Below, one piece after another: positions 22,825 to 30,647 of a stretch of DNA of 30,647 nucleotides. Position numbers and translations under genes: made by a program. The DNA comes from Thermoplasmatota archaeon (GTDB lineage: Archaea; Thermoplasmatota; E2; DHVEG-1): positions 1-30,647 of the forward strand of contig JAHJFH010000026.1 of NCBI GenBank assembly GCA_018824925.1, read 5' to 3'. Each line of letters starts with the position of its first letter. The first letter of the stretch is position 1. The notes under the pieces were generated by a model. The model was not told the DNA's origin. It saw only the letters and a list, made by a program, of their open reading frames with translations, and made no database searches.

Positions 22825-23820
22825 ATGATATGCCTTGGTATCGAAGGAACCGCTCATAGCTATGGCGTTGGCATAATCACCAACGAAAAAAAACACTGCA
22901 ACGTACTTGCTAACATCATCCATACCTACCAACCACCACAGGGAGGTATACACCCCCGAGAAGCCGCCAACCATCATGTCACCTACGCTGATCAAATAAT
23001 CAAAGAAGCCCTCACCCACGCTCACCTAACCCTCCCTGATATCGACCTTATCAGTTTCTCACAAGGACCTGGACTTGGCCCCTGTCTCCGCACAGCAGCT
23101 ACCGCTGCTCGTGCCCTTGCCCTTACCCTAAACAAACCACTTATTGGTGTCAACCACTGTGTAGCCCATCTTGAAATCGGTCGCGGCACTATACCTGCCT
23201 GTACCAACCCCATTCTTCTCTATGTATCAGGAGCAAACACCCAAATCATCGGATTTGCTGAAGGAAAATACCGGGTATTTGGAGAAACACTCGACATCGG
23301 TATCGGGAACTGCTTAGATAAATTTGGTCGATATGTTAACCTCGCGTTTCCCGCTGGACCGAAAATAGAGACACTCGCCCAACAAGGCACCACCTACTAC
23401 CCCCTCCCATACACTATAAAAGGAATGGATGTCGCCTTCTCAGGATTACTTACCGGCGCACAACAATATATCTCCCGCCATAAACCCCTCAAAGACATCT
23501 GTTATTCCATACAAGAAACCACCTTTGCTGCTTTAACTGAGGTGACCGAACGTGCCATGGCCCATACCGAAAAAAAACAGGTTCTCCTTGGCGGTGGTGT
23601 TGCGAGTAATACACGCTTACGTGACATGGTAAAAACCATGGCCGATGAACGACATGCCCAGTTCTTTGTCCCCCGTAAAGACCTCTGTATTGACAATGGA
23701 GCAATGATTGCCTGGCTTGGATATGTTATGCATATCCATGGACATACCATGACCATCAAACAAAGTAAGATAAACCAACGCTATCGAACCGACATGGTGG
23801 AGGTAACCTGGTATGCCTAA
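22825..23820 (+). CDS. kae1: KEOPS subunit Kae1, tRNA N6-threonylcarbamoyladenosine transferase
   Basis: The 331-residue ASKHA-fold protein is complete: MICLGIEGTAHSYGVGI, HPREAANHH (43-51), SQGPGLGPCLRTA, the metal-binding pair His111 and His115 in VNHCVAHLEIGR, VSGANTQI, GGGVASNTRLRDM, and the C-terminal metal ligand in CIDNGAMIAWLG. It transfers threonylcarbamoyl to A37 of ANN-decoding tRNAs. Its stop overlaps the bud32 start by 8 bp in a different frame, so the two are adjacent genes rather than the fused form found in some archaea. Other KEOPS parts (Pcc1, Cgi121) and the Sua5 partner are not in the window. Confidence 0.96.
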   Translation: MICLGIEGTAHSYGVGIITNEKKHCNVLANIIHTYQPPQGGIHPREAANHHVTYADQIIKEALTHAHLTLPDIDLISFSQGPGLGPCLRTAATAARALALTLNKPLIGVNHCVAHLEIGRGTIPACTNPILLYVSGANTQIIGFAEGKYRVFGETLDIGIGNCLDKFGRYVNLAFPAGPKIETLAQQGTTYYPLPYTIKGMDVAFSGLLTGAQQYISRHKPLKDICYSIQETTFAALTEVTERAMAHTEKKQVLLGGGVASNTRLRDMVKTMADERHAQFFVPRKDLCIDNGAMIAWLGYVMHIHGHTMTIKQSKINQRYRTDMVEVTWYA

Positions 23821-24436
23821 CAACATCATTTATCAGGGTGCTGAGGCAATCCTTACCAAAACCACCTACCATAACCTCCCCGCGGTACAAAAACAACGTA
23901 TCCCAAAATCATATCGCATCAAAGAAATCGATACCCCGCTCATTACCTATCGAACGAAAGAAGAAGCAAAACTTATTATCGAAGCACGATCTGCAGGTGT
24001 CCCCGTCCCCCTTATCTATGATATCGACCAGAAAAATGGTATACTCCTCCTTGAATATCTCAGTGGACCACGGATCAAAGACATACTTAACAACCTAGAA
24101 AACTCGGTACTGGAAACAATATGTCAAAAAATTGGTAAAAATATTGCCATGCTTCACAACCATGATCTCATCCATGGTGATATCACTACCTCTAATATGA
24201 TCTATCAAGATACTCAAATCTTTTTCATCGATTTTGGTTTAGGGAGCAAAACAACAGAACTTGAGGCAAAAGGAGTTGATCTTCATGTACTCATGGAAGC
24301 CTTTGAATCAACTCACTCTCAAAAAACACACTGTTTTTCTTGGGTGATGGACGGCTACAGAACCCATTATACTGGAAAAAGTAAAGCCGTGGAACAGAAA
24401 ATACATGAAATTGTGAAACGAGGACGATACCGATGA
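23813..24436 (+). CDS. bud32: KEOPS kinase/ATPase Bud32
   Basis: The 207-residue small kinase shows GAEAILTK, the conserved VQKQRIPKSYR with the ATP-binding Lys, TYRTKEEAKLI, LLLEYLSGP, the catalytic loop HGDITTSNM (121-129), and the metal-binding DFG (140-142, in FIDFGLGS). Bud32 has ATPase activity that drives t6A formation by Kae1. It overlaps kae1 by 8 bp upstream and rdgB by 4 bp (ATGA) downstream, so all three genes are translationally coupled. The C-terminal GRYR matches the expected basic tail. Confidence 0.94.
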   Translation: MPNNIIYQGAEAILTKTTYHNLPAVQKQRIPKSYRIKEIDTPLITYRTKEEAKLIIEARSAGVPVPLIYDIDQKNGILLLEYLSGPRIKDILNNLENSVLETICQKIGKNIAMLHNHDLIHGDITTSNMIYQDTQIFFIDFGLGSKTTELEAKGVDLHVLMEAFESTHSQKTHCFSWVMDGYRTHYTGKSKAVEQKIHEIVKRGRYR

Positions 24437-24990
24437 AAACCCTTTATTTCATCACCGGTAATGAAGGAAAAGTCATAGAACTACAGGAAAAACTCAAGCC
24501 TCTTAACTATACCATACTTCAGAAAGACCTTGGGTACCCCGAACTCCAAGCAGATACCCTTGAAGAGGTCGCAACATATGGACTCAATCATGTCAAAGCA
24601 TCCTTTTCCAAACCCTTCATACTCGAGGATGCAGGGTTGTTTATCACCGCCCTCAAGGGCTTTCCTGGTGTCTATTCGAAATTTGTCTATTTCACTCTGG
24701 GACTTGGTGGTATACTCCAACTTATGAACCAATATAAAAATCGTCAAGCCATCTTTCGATCAGTCTATGGTTATTATGATGGAAAAGACAGCATACATCT
24801 TTTTAATGGGGAATGCTCTGGTGTAATATCTCAAGAAAAACGTGGATCCCATGGTTTTGGTTATGACCCCATTTTTGTTCCCAATGGAGATGTTAGAACC
24901 TTTGCTGAACTGACGATTTCTGAAAAGAATCTGGTCTCGCATCGTGGTCGTGCGCTTGATCAGCTTATCGCATTTCTACAGAAACCATAA
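24433..24990 (+). CDS. rdgB: XTP/dITP diphosphatase (HAM1/RdgB family)
   Basis: The 185-residue enzyme has FITGNEGKVIELQEKL, ILEDAGLFITALKGFPGVYS with the general-base Asp, GSHGFGYDPIFVP and VSHRGRAL, the complete signature of the non-canonical purine NTP pyrophosphatases. It removes (deoxy)inosine and xanthosine triphosphates before they enter nucleic acid. It starts within the bud32 stop codon (ATGA). Pairing of this house-cleaning enzyme with KEOPS genes is likely a shared expression unit rather than a pathway. It converges on the beta-helix gene after 12 bp. Confidence 0.94.
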   Translation: MKTLYFITGNEGKVIELQEKLKPLNYTILQKDLGYPELQADTLEEVATYGLNHVKASFSKPFILEDAGLFITALKGFPGVYSKFVYFTLGLGGILQLMNQYKNRQAIFRSVYGYYDGKDSIHLFNGECSGVISQEKRGSHGFGYDPIFVPNGDVRTFAELTISEKNLVSHRGRALDQLIAFLQKP

Positions 24991-25002
24991 CTGTAGACTC
25001 GG

Positions 25003-26247
25003 TTAGGGTGGGAGTACGAAGACGCTTATTACCAGTTTTTTCTCAATTGTCATAAGTGTGTCAACAATTACCGTAACTGTAACCGTTCCAAAACCAAATA
25101 ATACTGGAGACATACTCCTGTAGGTAAGCTCTTCATTATTACTTATGAAAGTATCATATTTGTGGGTAAAGCCTGTTCCATTGTGATTTAGAAGTGATCG
25201 AAATGGATAGGAATAGTTGCATTCAATTCGAACAAATAATGGGGTAAGCGTTATATTTCGAAGATCCGCAATATGAATAGTAAGACCGATACCACCGGAA
25301 ATTGCAAGATCAAATTCAGGGGGCGTATAATGCAGTGGTCGCATAAGAGGATAATTATCTGTTGCTGAAGGCCCACGGATACTATAGGGAGTATCACCGA
25401 TGCCGTCATCGTTTTCATCAACACCGTGATAATCCTGCCAATAATTACCACCACTGGGGTATCCATTATCCCAGGTATTATTTGATAAATCATAGGCATG
25501 TTCTACAGGGAACCCCAGAAAATCATTGTGATAAATATGGTTACCATCACTATATTTTCCAATAATAATCCCCTCCCATTTATTATTATTTAAAATATTA
25601 TCATGAATGCTATTTTCCATAGATTCCCATAGGTAGATACCATTGTCATTATTTGTGATTATGTTGTTGTAGATATGATTATATGCTGTATATTCAAGAC
25701 GTATTGCATGATAGACATTTTGGGTGATGATGGTATTCCGGATCGTTGTGTTATAGCCACCCTGGATGTAGATTCCATTGGCATTATGGATGATTAACAG
25801 GTCATCAAGGATCGTATCAGATCCTGTTACTTTTATACCGATTTTGCTCCAATAATGCCCACCATATTGTACCGTAAAACCTGTTATTTTTACGGTATCC
25901 GCTGAAATGGTAATGACATGGTTTTCATTTTTTCCATCGATTATGGTTGATTCTCGATCCTCCCCAATTAGAGAAAGTGATTTTGTTATGAAAAGGTTTT
26001 CATAGTAAGGTGATGAATTATTATACACATATACTATCTGTCCCTCTGTGGCATTGTCAAGAGCTGCTTGAATGGAGGAATAATTTCCGGGTCCATCTCC
26101 ACCGACATACAATGTTGTTGACAACACCAGTCCGGTGGTAGTATACATTGGGTCCAATTCTACAATGGATCCTTCACCCGTGAATATAGTACTACCGCTA
26201 AGAAGTGTCATAAGTATGAAAAATATGGCTATGTTTCGTAAGTTCAT
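25003..26247 (-). CDS. Secreted right-handed beta-helix protein (NosD/PbH1-like)
   Basis: The 414-residue protein has a signal peptide (NIAIFFILMTLLSG) and then the cell-surface start LYVGGDGPGNYSSIQAALDNA. PbH1-type beta-helix repeats follow (GIYIQGGYNTTIRNTIITQN, NHIYNNIITNNDNGIYL, SIHDNILNNNKWEGIII). The segment GNYWQDYHGVDENDDGIGD with DNYPLM is the usual ending of NosD-like repeat domains in archaea. About 110 residues after it form an unrecognised beta-rich tail. A role in binding or cleaving polysaccharide at the surface is possible; no catalytic residues are obvious. The strong GGAGGTC ribosome site is 6 bases before the ATG. Isolated gene. Confidence 0.85.
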   Translation of the reverse strand: MNLRNIAIFFILMTLLSGSTIFTGEGSIVELDPMYTTTGLVLSTTLYVGGDGPGNYSSIQAALDNATEGQIVYVYNNSSPYYENLFITKSLSLIGEDRESTIIDGKNENHVITISADTVKITGFTVQYGGHYWSKIGIKVTGSDTILDDLLIIHNANGIYIQGGYNTTIRNTIITQNVYHAIRLEYTAYNHIYNNIITNNDNGIYLWESMENSIHDNILNNNKWEGIIIGKYSDGNHIYHNDFLGFPVEHAYDLSNNTWDNGYPSGGNYWQDYHGVDENDDGIGDTPYSIRGPSATDNYPLMRPLHYTPPEFDLAISGGIGLTIHIADLRNITLTPLFVRIECNYSYPFRSLLNHNGTGFTHKYDTFISNNEELTYRSMSPVLFGFGTVTVTVIVDTLMTIEKKLVISVFVLPP

Positions 26248-26351
26248 ATAAGACCTCCATGTTTCTCAACCAGCTACATACTTATCTAATTTTTGCTTCA
26301 GTATCTCTAATTCATAAAAAATTATGCTTTAAAATGAGATAAAAATAGAAA

Positions 26352-26361
26352 AATATAAAAA
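26352..26361 (+). promoter_or_regulatory. TATA box of the small membrane protein gene
   Basis: AATATAAAAA about 38 bp before ATG 26396 predicts a short leader. The divergent beta-helix gene starts on the other side of this AT-rich gap. Confidence 0.4.
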
Positions 26362-26395
26362 TATTCATACCTAATGCTTCATTACAGTAATTATA

Positions 26396-26839
26396 ATGGC
26401 ACGTATAAAACTCCCCTTCATTTCACTAATGCGAACCAACTTCCCTCTATTTTTAACTATAATGTTAATCCTTATAGCCTTGATATATGCAGTATGGGTT
26501 GGAATTGTGGCTCTTGGTGTATATTTTCTAGGGTTGTCAAATACATGGGCGGGGATGTCCATGGAACAATGGCTCTACAGCGGTATTGCCCTCCTTATTT
26601 TATTCATCATATTCACCCTGGTTTATCATTTCCTACCCGAGGTAATGAAACTGCTTCAGTTGAAAAAACAGCAGAAAAAACCACAATATTATCAGGGAAA
26701 ACGTATGTTTGATTTTACCTATCCACGTGGCTCCGAGGGCGGTATCTACAGCAGAACCTATGTTTCTATCGATGAAAATCAGATCATTAATTTTCGATAT
26801 CAGATGATTCCACCAGAGGATCTCTGGCATGTAAAATAA
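26396..26839 (+). CDS. Small two-helix membrane protein, unknown
   Basis: I do not recognise this 147-residue protein. It has a short basic N terminus, two hydrophobic helices (about 17-47, FPLFLTIMLILIALIYAVWV onward, and 60-82, SGIALLILFIIFTLVYHFL), then a Lys/Gln-rich linker (KKQQKKPQYYQGKR) and a soluble tail ending YVSIDENQIINFRYQMIPPE. Such a layout suits a membrane anchor with a cytoplasmic domain. It stands alone, divergent from the beta-helix gene and convergent with top6A, whose stop is 15 bp away. No motif gives a function. Confidence 0.7.
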   Translation: MARIKLPFISLMRTNFPLFLTIMLILIALIYAVWVGIVALGVYFLGLSNTWAGMSMEQWLYSGIALLILFIIFTLVYHFLPEVMKLLQLKKQQKKPQYYQGKRMFDFTYPRGSEGGIYSRTYVSIDENQIINFRYQMIPPEDLWHVK

Positions 26840-26854
26840 TTACGATCATGTGCC

Positions 26855-27952
26855 CTATTTTTTAGTTATACCCATCATTGCAAGTTTTTCGGGTAAATAT
26901 GTGTCAGTTACATAGTCCAATCCATATTTTGCTAAGGCCTGCTGCTCAGACTTCTTTTTAATACTTAATTGGAGTTTAATTTCTTGTTTCCAGAATGGAT
27001 CCTGAAAGCGTGGGTCTGATAACTCACTTTTCAATGCACTAATATCTTCTTTTGTTAACACATCTGTGGGGAGCTTATAATTCTCTATATCTGATGGAGT
27101 GACTCCTAGATAGAGTGCACCCGGTGTTGCTAAATACTCTGAGATATGCGCCGTTTTGATTGCCCCATAGGCAACACTACCAAAAATCCGGTAGCTCCAG
27201 GGATCACAATCCGTAAACACTAAAACAGGTAGTTTGAGTTCCTCATGTAATCTTTTTATGAATCGTCGGGTTGATCGTGCGGGTTGTCCTTTCAAATGTA
27301 CGAGAATAGAACGATTTGAGGTGTCAAACCCATTTTCTACCAATCGATCAAACATACCACCCGTTTCAATCGCGAGGATAAAATCTGCATCTGCCTTCTT
27401 AATAGCTATTTTTTCTGGATCAACATTATAGGGGATTGAATATCCTGAATCCCCGACATCATCCTGACAGTGGATAATTTTTTTTGTTTTGTTTCGTGTT
27501 ACCTCTGAAATTGTGAGATTTCCAATAACCCGAGCACCATCCTCCTCAGGACGAAGTTTGAAGTCCTCCCGCATACAATGCGTTATCACCTCAAGATCCT
27601 CCGCGAGTGAATCAGATTCAGGCTGTGAATGAAATTTCGCTAAGTCCCACCCTTCAGAAATGTAATACATTTCTCGAAGTGTGGATGATTTATTGGCTTT
27701 GATCATATCTTTGATAAAATCGACCATATACATGGTTCGAAGCATCATGTAGGCGCCATCGAGAGTTTTTGCGGATCGTTCGGTCGTGTTTGAACCATAT
27801 TTCCAGACACTGAGGTTATCATCAAATTTGATATTGGCTTTGGTTCGTGTGGGTAGTTCTAATCGGGGTATCTCTGCCTGAATGAGATTGGTATAGACAC
27901 CGGTTGCTATCTTATCAATGCGGTCGATAACTTGTTTTGAATTGTTCGTCAT
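26855..27952 (-). CDS. top6A: DNA topoisomerase VI subunit A
   Basis: The 365-residue protein is the Spo11-related DNA-cleaving subunit. It has the winged-helix 5Y-CAP motif REMYYISE (Tyr96-Tyr97, one being the catalytic tyrosine) and a Toprim domain with the acidic AIETGGMFDRL and VFTDCDPWSYRIFGS (the DxD metal site). A long C-terminal helical region ends in LAKYGLDYVTDTYLPEKL. With subunit B it relaxes DNA by an ATP-driven double-strand passage. It starts 3 bp after the top6B stop, with GGGAGAA as a ribosome site, so the subunits are made from one mRNA. Confidence 0.96.
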   Translation of the reverse strand: MTNNSKQVIDRIDKIATGVYTNLIQAEIPRLELPTRTKANIKFDDNLSVWKYGSNTTERSAKTLDGAYMMLRTMYMVDFIKDMIKANKSSTLREMYYISEGWDLAKFHSQPESDSLAEDLEVITHCMREDFKLRPEEDGARVIGNLTISEVTRNKTKKIIHCQDDVGDSGYSIPYNVDPEKIAIKKADADFILAIETGGMFDRLVENGFDTSNRSILVHLKGQPARSTRRFIKRLHEELKLPVLVFTDCDPWSYRIFGSVAYGAIKTAHISEYLATPGALYLGVTPSDIENYKLPTDVLTKEDISALKSELSDPRFQDPFWKQEIKLQLSIKKKSEQQALAKYGLDYVTDTYLPEKLAMMGITKK

Positions 27953-27955
27953 ATG

Positions 27956-29890
27956 TTATTCTCCCTCCCATTTATCTGCACCAATCACATAATTTGGGTT
28001 GATATTTTCAACATATAAATCATTTTCATCAAAATCGCCTTTATCAAGCCCAAGCAGCTCAAAATAAACATCGATTTTTTTGGCAGGTTGGATATTTTCC
28101 AATTGCCATTTAATATAGCGGGACGTAATCTTTTTTGGCTCAGGGCGTATCGATGTAATCTTCGCATCTTCAGGGATGAGGGCATAGAGTATGAATTTCT
28201 GTGGTCGATTCTTATAATTAACCACAAGAAGGGTGCTTTTCGTGACCCAAGGAGAGGGTGTTTTCTGTTCCTCACCTTCTGAAAAGAGTGTGGTTTGTAT
28301 CGGAAGGATATCACGTTTTTCATATTCGATAAGGTCCTCAATCCAGATTACATCCATGATTTTAGTGATAACGGCATCAAGAGAAGGTATGGGTTTGCCC
28401 AGCATATGTGCAGATTTTTTAGCTATCTCTGGGAGTATTTTGGTAATTAACTCAAATTTTTCTCGGGTTTTTTGCCGTCGGACTTTTTTATGAATATGAC
28501 TTTGGACTTTCCGTGCACATTCTCGAAACGCGAGTTTAATCTCATTTTCGATTTCGGGAATGTCAGCGATAGCTTCTTTGCTTTCTGAGGTAAAGGGTAT
28601 TTGGGTTGATGAAACATGGGTCATAAAAATAGCAGGTCCTGAGGGAGTACCTTTTCCAGAGGGTTGGTCAAGACCATAGCGACGCCAATCAATGGAGGCA
28701 ATAGCTTGGGTTGATATACAGTCGCCTTGTTGGTAAAGCAGGGGTACACGGTTTGCAAACCTGAGGAGTTTTACTGAGGTATCTTTTGGGAGGTTACCGC
28801 CGTAGACGATACCGACTTCGACTTGGAAGGGGTTTCCTGTATAGACTGAGGCAGGGCGTGAGGCTGTAATGATAAATTCCGGTGATATTTCTTGGGTTTC
28901 ATGTTTTAAACTACGTTTGATGAGGGTTTCTCCTATGGGTGAGAGACATTCTGTGGAGGGTGCCATGATTTTTACTTTTTTGAAGGCTCGGTGTAATACC
29001 TGGAATTGATCTCGGGTCATTTCCTTGGGATTAAGGTTTTTGTCAATACCGGCTTTTTCACAAACCGCGATGGTTGTACGATCACCCATGCTGCTAAACT
29101 CGCTTTTAAGAAATGAGGTGAGTTTCCGGGATTTAGAGTTTTTTGCCATTTTGATGAGCGTACCGAGTTCAACGCCATAGGGATGGGGTTTAATCTCTAT
29201 ACTTTTCCGTGGGAGGGCATCGGTGGTGCGTTCAAACACATGTTCTGTACCATCTGGTTCTCGAAAAATGATTTGAGCATGGGGATTAACTATAGAGATA
29301 CTCTGAAGATACTCATAGACAAATCGTCGGCCACGTTTGTAATCAGCAACAATACTCACCTCTATGCGGGTTCCTGATGGTTTGTCCCAATGATCAATTG
29401 CTGATCGGATTACCTCTGCTCGATTTTTATTGGTATCAATCGCAAGTTCCATGAGGTTAGCAGGTCGGTCATCCTGAATTTTAGATGAAATTGTTGCATG
29501 TTTTCCTGTGGTTAATTGCCCATAAAGGACGACTGCGGATATACCAATTCCTTGTTGACCACGACTCTGACGTATCGCATGAAAACGAGATCCATAGAGG
29601 AGACGACCAAAAATATGTTTAATCTGATTTTTTACGATACCAGGACCGTTATCCTCGATAGTGATTTTGCATTCGTTATCCTCATGGTTTTTGATTTCTA
29701 CCACTATTTCTGGGAGAATATCTGCCTCTTCACAGGCATCAAGAGCATTATCCACCCCTTCTTTTACACTAGTGACAAGAGCACGGGTGGGGTTGCCAAA
29801 ACCAAGGATATGTTTATTGCGTTCAAAGAATTCTGCTACAGATATTTCTTTTTGTTTCTCAGCAAGTATATGCGCTATTGCTTGGGCCAC
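27956..29890 (-). CDS. top6B: DNA topoisomerase VI subunit B
   Basis: The 644-residue ATPase subunit has the GHKL ATP site: EGVDNALDACEEA (N box, Glu45 and Asn48), IEDNGPGI (78-85) and GQQGIGISAV (111-120). The transducer domain follows, with FIMTHVSST and the family-typical STQIPFTSESKEAIAD. The C-terminal part (about 500-644) is an Ig-like domain. The first codon is GTG (29890), supported by AGGAGGG seven bases upstream. It is the first gene of top6B-top6A and is divergent from valS. Confidence 0.96.
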   Translation of the reverse strand: MAQAIAHILAEKQKEISVAEFFERNKHILGFGNPTRALVTSVKEGVDNALDACEEADILPEIVVEIKNHEDNECKITIEDNGPGIVKNQIKHIFGRLLYGSRFHAIRQSRGQQGIGISAVVLYGQLTTGKHATISSKIQDDRPANLMELAIDTNKNRAEVIRSAIDHWDKPSGTRIEVSIVADYKRGRRFVYEYLQSISIVNPHAQIIFREPDGTEHVFERTTDALPRKSIEIKPHPYGVELGTLIKMAKNSKSRKLTSFLKSEFSSMGDRTTIAVCEKAGIDKNLNPKEMTRDQFQVLHRAFKKVKIMAPSTECLSPIGETLIKRSLKHETQEISPEFIITASRPASVYTGNPFQVEVGIVYGGNLPKDTSVKLLRFANRVPLLYQQGDCISTQAIASIDWRRYGLDQPSGKGTPSGPAIFMTHVSSTQIPFTSESKEAIADIPEIENEIKLAFRECARKVQSHIHKKVRRQKTREKFELITKILPEIAKKSAHMLGKPIPSLDAVITKIMDVIWIEDLIEYEKRDILPIQTTLFSEGEEQKTPSPWVTKSTLLVVNYKNRPQKFILYALIPEDAKITSIRPEPKKITSRYIKWQLENIQPAKKIDVYFELLGLDKGDFDENDLYVENINPNYVIGADKWEGE

Positions 29891-29896
29891 GGAAAA

Positions 29897-29954
29897 CCCT
29901 CCTGAAGGAACAAGGATCGCATCCGTAACTGGTATCTAGATTGAAATTATAAAA
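29897..29954 (-). promoter_or_regulatory. Promoter and ribosome site of top6B-top6A
   Basis: The minus strand has a TATA-like TTTTATAATT (plus 29945-29954) about 60 bp before the GTG start and AGGAGGG (29897-29903) just before it. The strong ribosome site decides for the GTG codon. A second TATA box for valS (29979-29987) points the other way. Confidence 0.5.
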
Positions 29955-29978
29955 TTATGGGAATGCTGGTGCGATAAC

Positions 29979-29987
29979 GTTTATAAG
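29979..29987 (+). promoter_or_regulatory. TATA box of valS
   Basis: GTTTATAAG about 54 bp before ATG 30037 predicts a start near 30008 and a leader of about 29 nt. No strong Shine-Dalgarno sequence is seen. Confidence 0.45.
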
Positions 29988-30036
29988 AAAAAAATCATTT
30001 GCCCCCTACAACATATTAGGATGTCTTTGTGAGAGT

Positions 30037-30647
30037 ATGACAGCGTACGATCAATTCAGTATTGAGAAAAAATGGCAGCAGCACTGGCAGGATTCAGGTG
30101 TCTATCATTTCGATTTTACGAGCAAGAAACCACCGTATAGCATTGATGTCCCACCGCGATATGCATCAGGACCCCTACACGCAGGTCATGCGGTTCATTA
30201 TACCCACATTGATTTTGCGGCTCGATACAAACGTATGCGTGGTTTCAATGTTTTTTATCCCCTTTGTTTTGATGTCAACGGTATCCCCATTGAGGAACGG
30301 GTTGAACGAAAACTCAACATCACTCGTAAAGACATTGAGCGTCATGAATTCACAAAACTGTGCTCAGAGTTTGCCGAACAAAATATTAGAACCATGATCT
30401 CCCAGTTTATCCGCCTGGGAGAAAGCATGGATCCAACAATCTATTATCAGACCAACGCAGAATATTATCGACGTATCACCCAGATATCATTCATTAAACT
30501 ATACCATATGGGCCATATCTACAAAGGAAAATTTCCGGTGAACTGGTGTCCCCGCTGTATGACCGCTATGGCCGATGCAGAAGTAGTCTATACTGATCGT
30601 CAAACAAAACTAAATACCATCAAATTCTATTTTATTAAAAAACAACC
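30037..30647 (+). CDS. valS: Valyl-tRNA synthetase, 3'-truncated by window edge
   Basis: From ATG 30037 the frame stays open to the last base, giving 203 codons of a class I synthetase. Visible motifs are FSIEKKWQQHW, YSIDVPPRYASGPLHAGH (the HIGH motif as HAGH), RYKRMRGFNVFYPLCFDVNG, and the zinc-knuckle start PVNWCPRCMTAMADAEVVY. The NWCPRC...ADAEVVY segment and the V-P-P start point to the archaeal ValRS group rather than LeuRS or IleRS. The usual GWDDNGLPTE region reads CFDVNGIPIEE, a variant. It charges tRNA-Val. The gene is divergent from top6B, with about 145 bp between start codons. Its KMSKS half lies outside the window. Confidence 0.88.
   Translation, partial: MTAYDQFSIEKKWQQHWQDSGVYHFDFTSKKPPYSIDVPPRYASGPLHAGHAVHYTHIDFAARYKRMRGFNVFYPLCFDVNGIPIEERVERKLNITRKDIERHEFTKLCSEFAEQNIRTMISQFIRLGESMDPTIYYQTNAEYYRRITQISFIKLYHMGHIYKGKFPVNWCPRCMTAMADAEVVYTDRQTKLNTIKFYFIKKQ

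Noticed and set aside
30062..30397. 111-residue plus-strand ORF near the right edge
   Set aside because: It is out of frame with the ValRS reading frame from 30037, which shows conserved synthetase motifs through the same bases.
1..30647. CRISPR arrays, transposases, integrases, tRNA genes
   Set aside because: I looked for repeat-spacer periodicity, recombinase motifs and T-loop-like GGTTCRANYCC with cloverleaf arms and found none that I could support by eye.

Overview
This window comes from an archaeal chromosome, most likely an uncultured Thermoplasmatota lineage. Archaeal hallmarks are DNA topoisomerase VI (both subunits), RNA polymerase subunit L, exosome subunit Csl4, KEOPS Kae1 and Bud32, archaeal-type PheT, ribosomal protein L10e, TruD, a TtuA/Ncs6-type tRNA thiolase, a DUF373 protein and a type A RNase P RNA. 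Secreted proteins (a gingipain-like C25 peptidase, a transglutaminase-like lipoprotein and a NosD-like beta-helix protein) resemble what is known for sediment Thermoplasmata of the MBG-D type. That taxonomic guess is inference. TATA boxes about 25-30 bp before several start codons, plus GGAGG/GGTGAT ribosome sites inside operons, also fit archaea.

Layout. 1-2500 is an AT-rich accessory stretch: the 3' part of a winged-helix gene overlapping an AbiEii/MNT-like nucleotidyltransferase gene, then a RelB-like antitoxin with a decayed RelE toxin. The RelBE relic lies between two 31-bp direct repeats, one of which is the 3' end of the RNase P RNA gene (about 2467-2786, minus strand). This looks like an old site-specific insertion at rnpB. 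2863-8400 holds the lipoprotein, an aminotransferase, two small unknown genes and the C25 peptidase. 8535-11766 holds an FAH-family hydrolase, a tRNA thiolase and PheT. 11952-14506 holds two membrane genes (DUF373 and an M50 protease).

14574-24990 is mostly information processing: L10e, an m5C RNA methyltransferase with a NIP7/PUA-like partner, the csl4-rpoL-truD operon, IleRS, and the kae1-bud32-rdgB operon. The 18803-19631 gap between truD and ileS contains an unlisted 34-residue zinc-ribbon gene with its own TATA box and a second small ORF with no usable start codon. 25003-30647 holds the beta-helix protein, a small membrane protein, top6B-top6A, and the start of valS running off the right edge.

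Most of the core genes serve translation and RNA maturation: three aminoacyl-tRNA synthetases, t6A synthesis, thiolation, pseudouridine and m5C modification, the exosome and RNase P. No CRISPR array, transposase, integrase or tRNA gene was recognised. The most unusual signals are the rnpB-end duplication around a decayed toxin-antitoxin module, the missed zinc microprotein, and repeated GC-skew sign changes independent of gene orientation.
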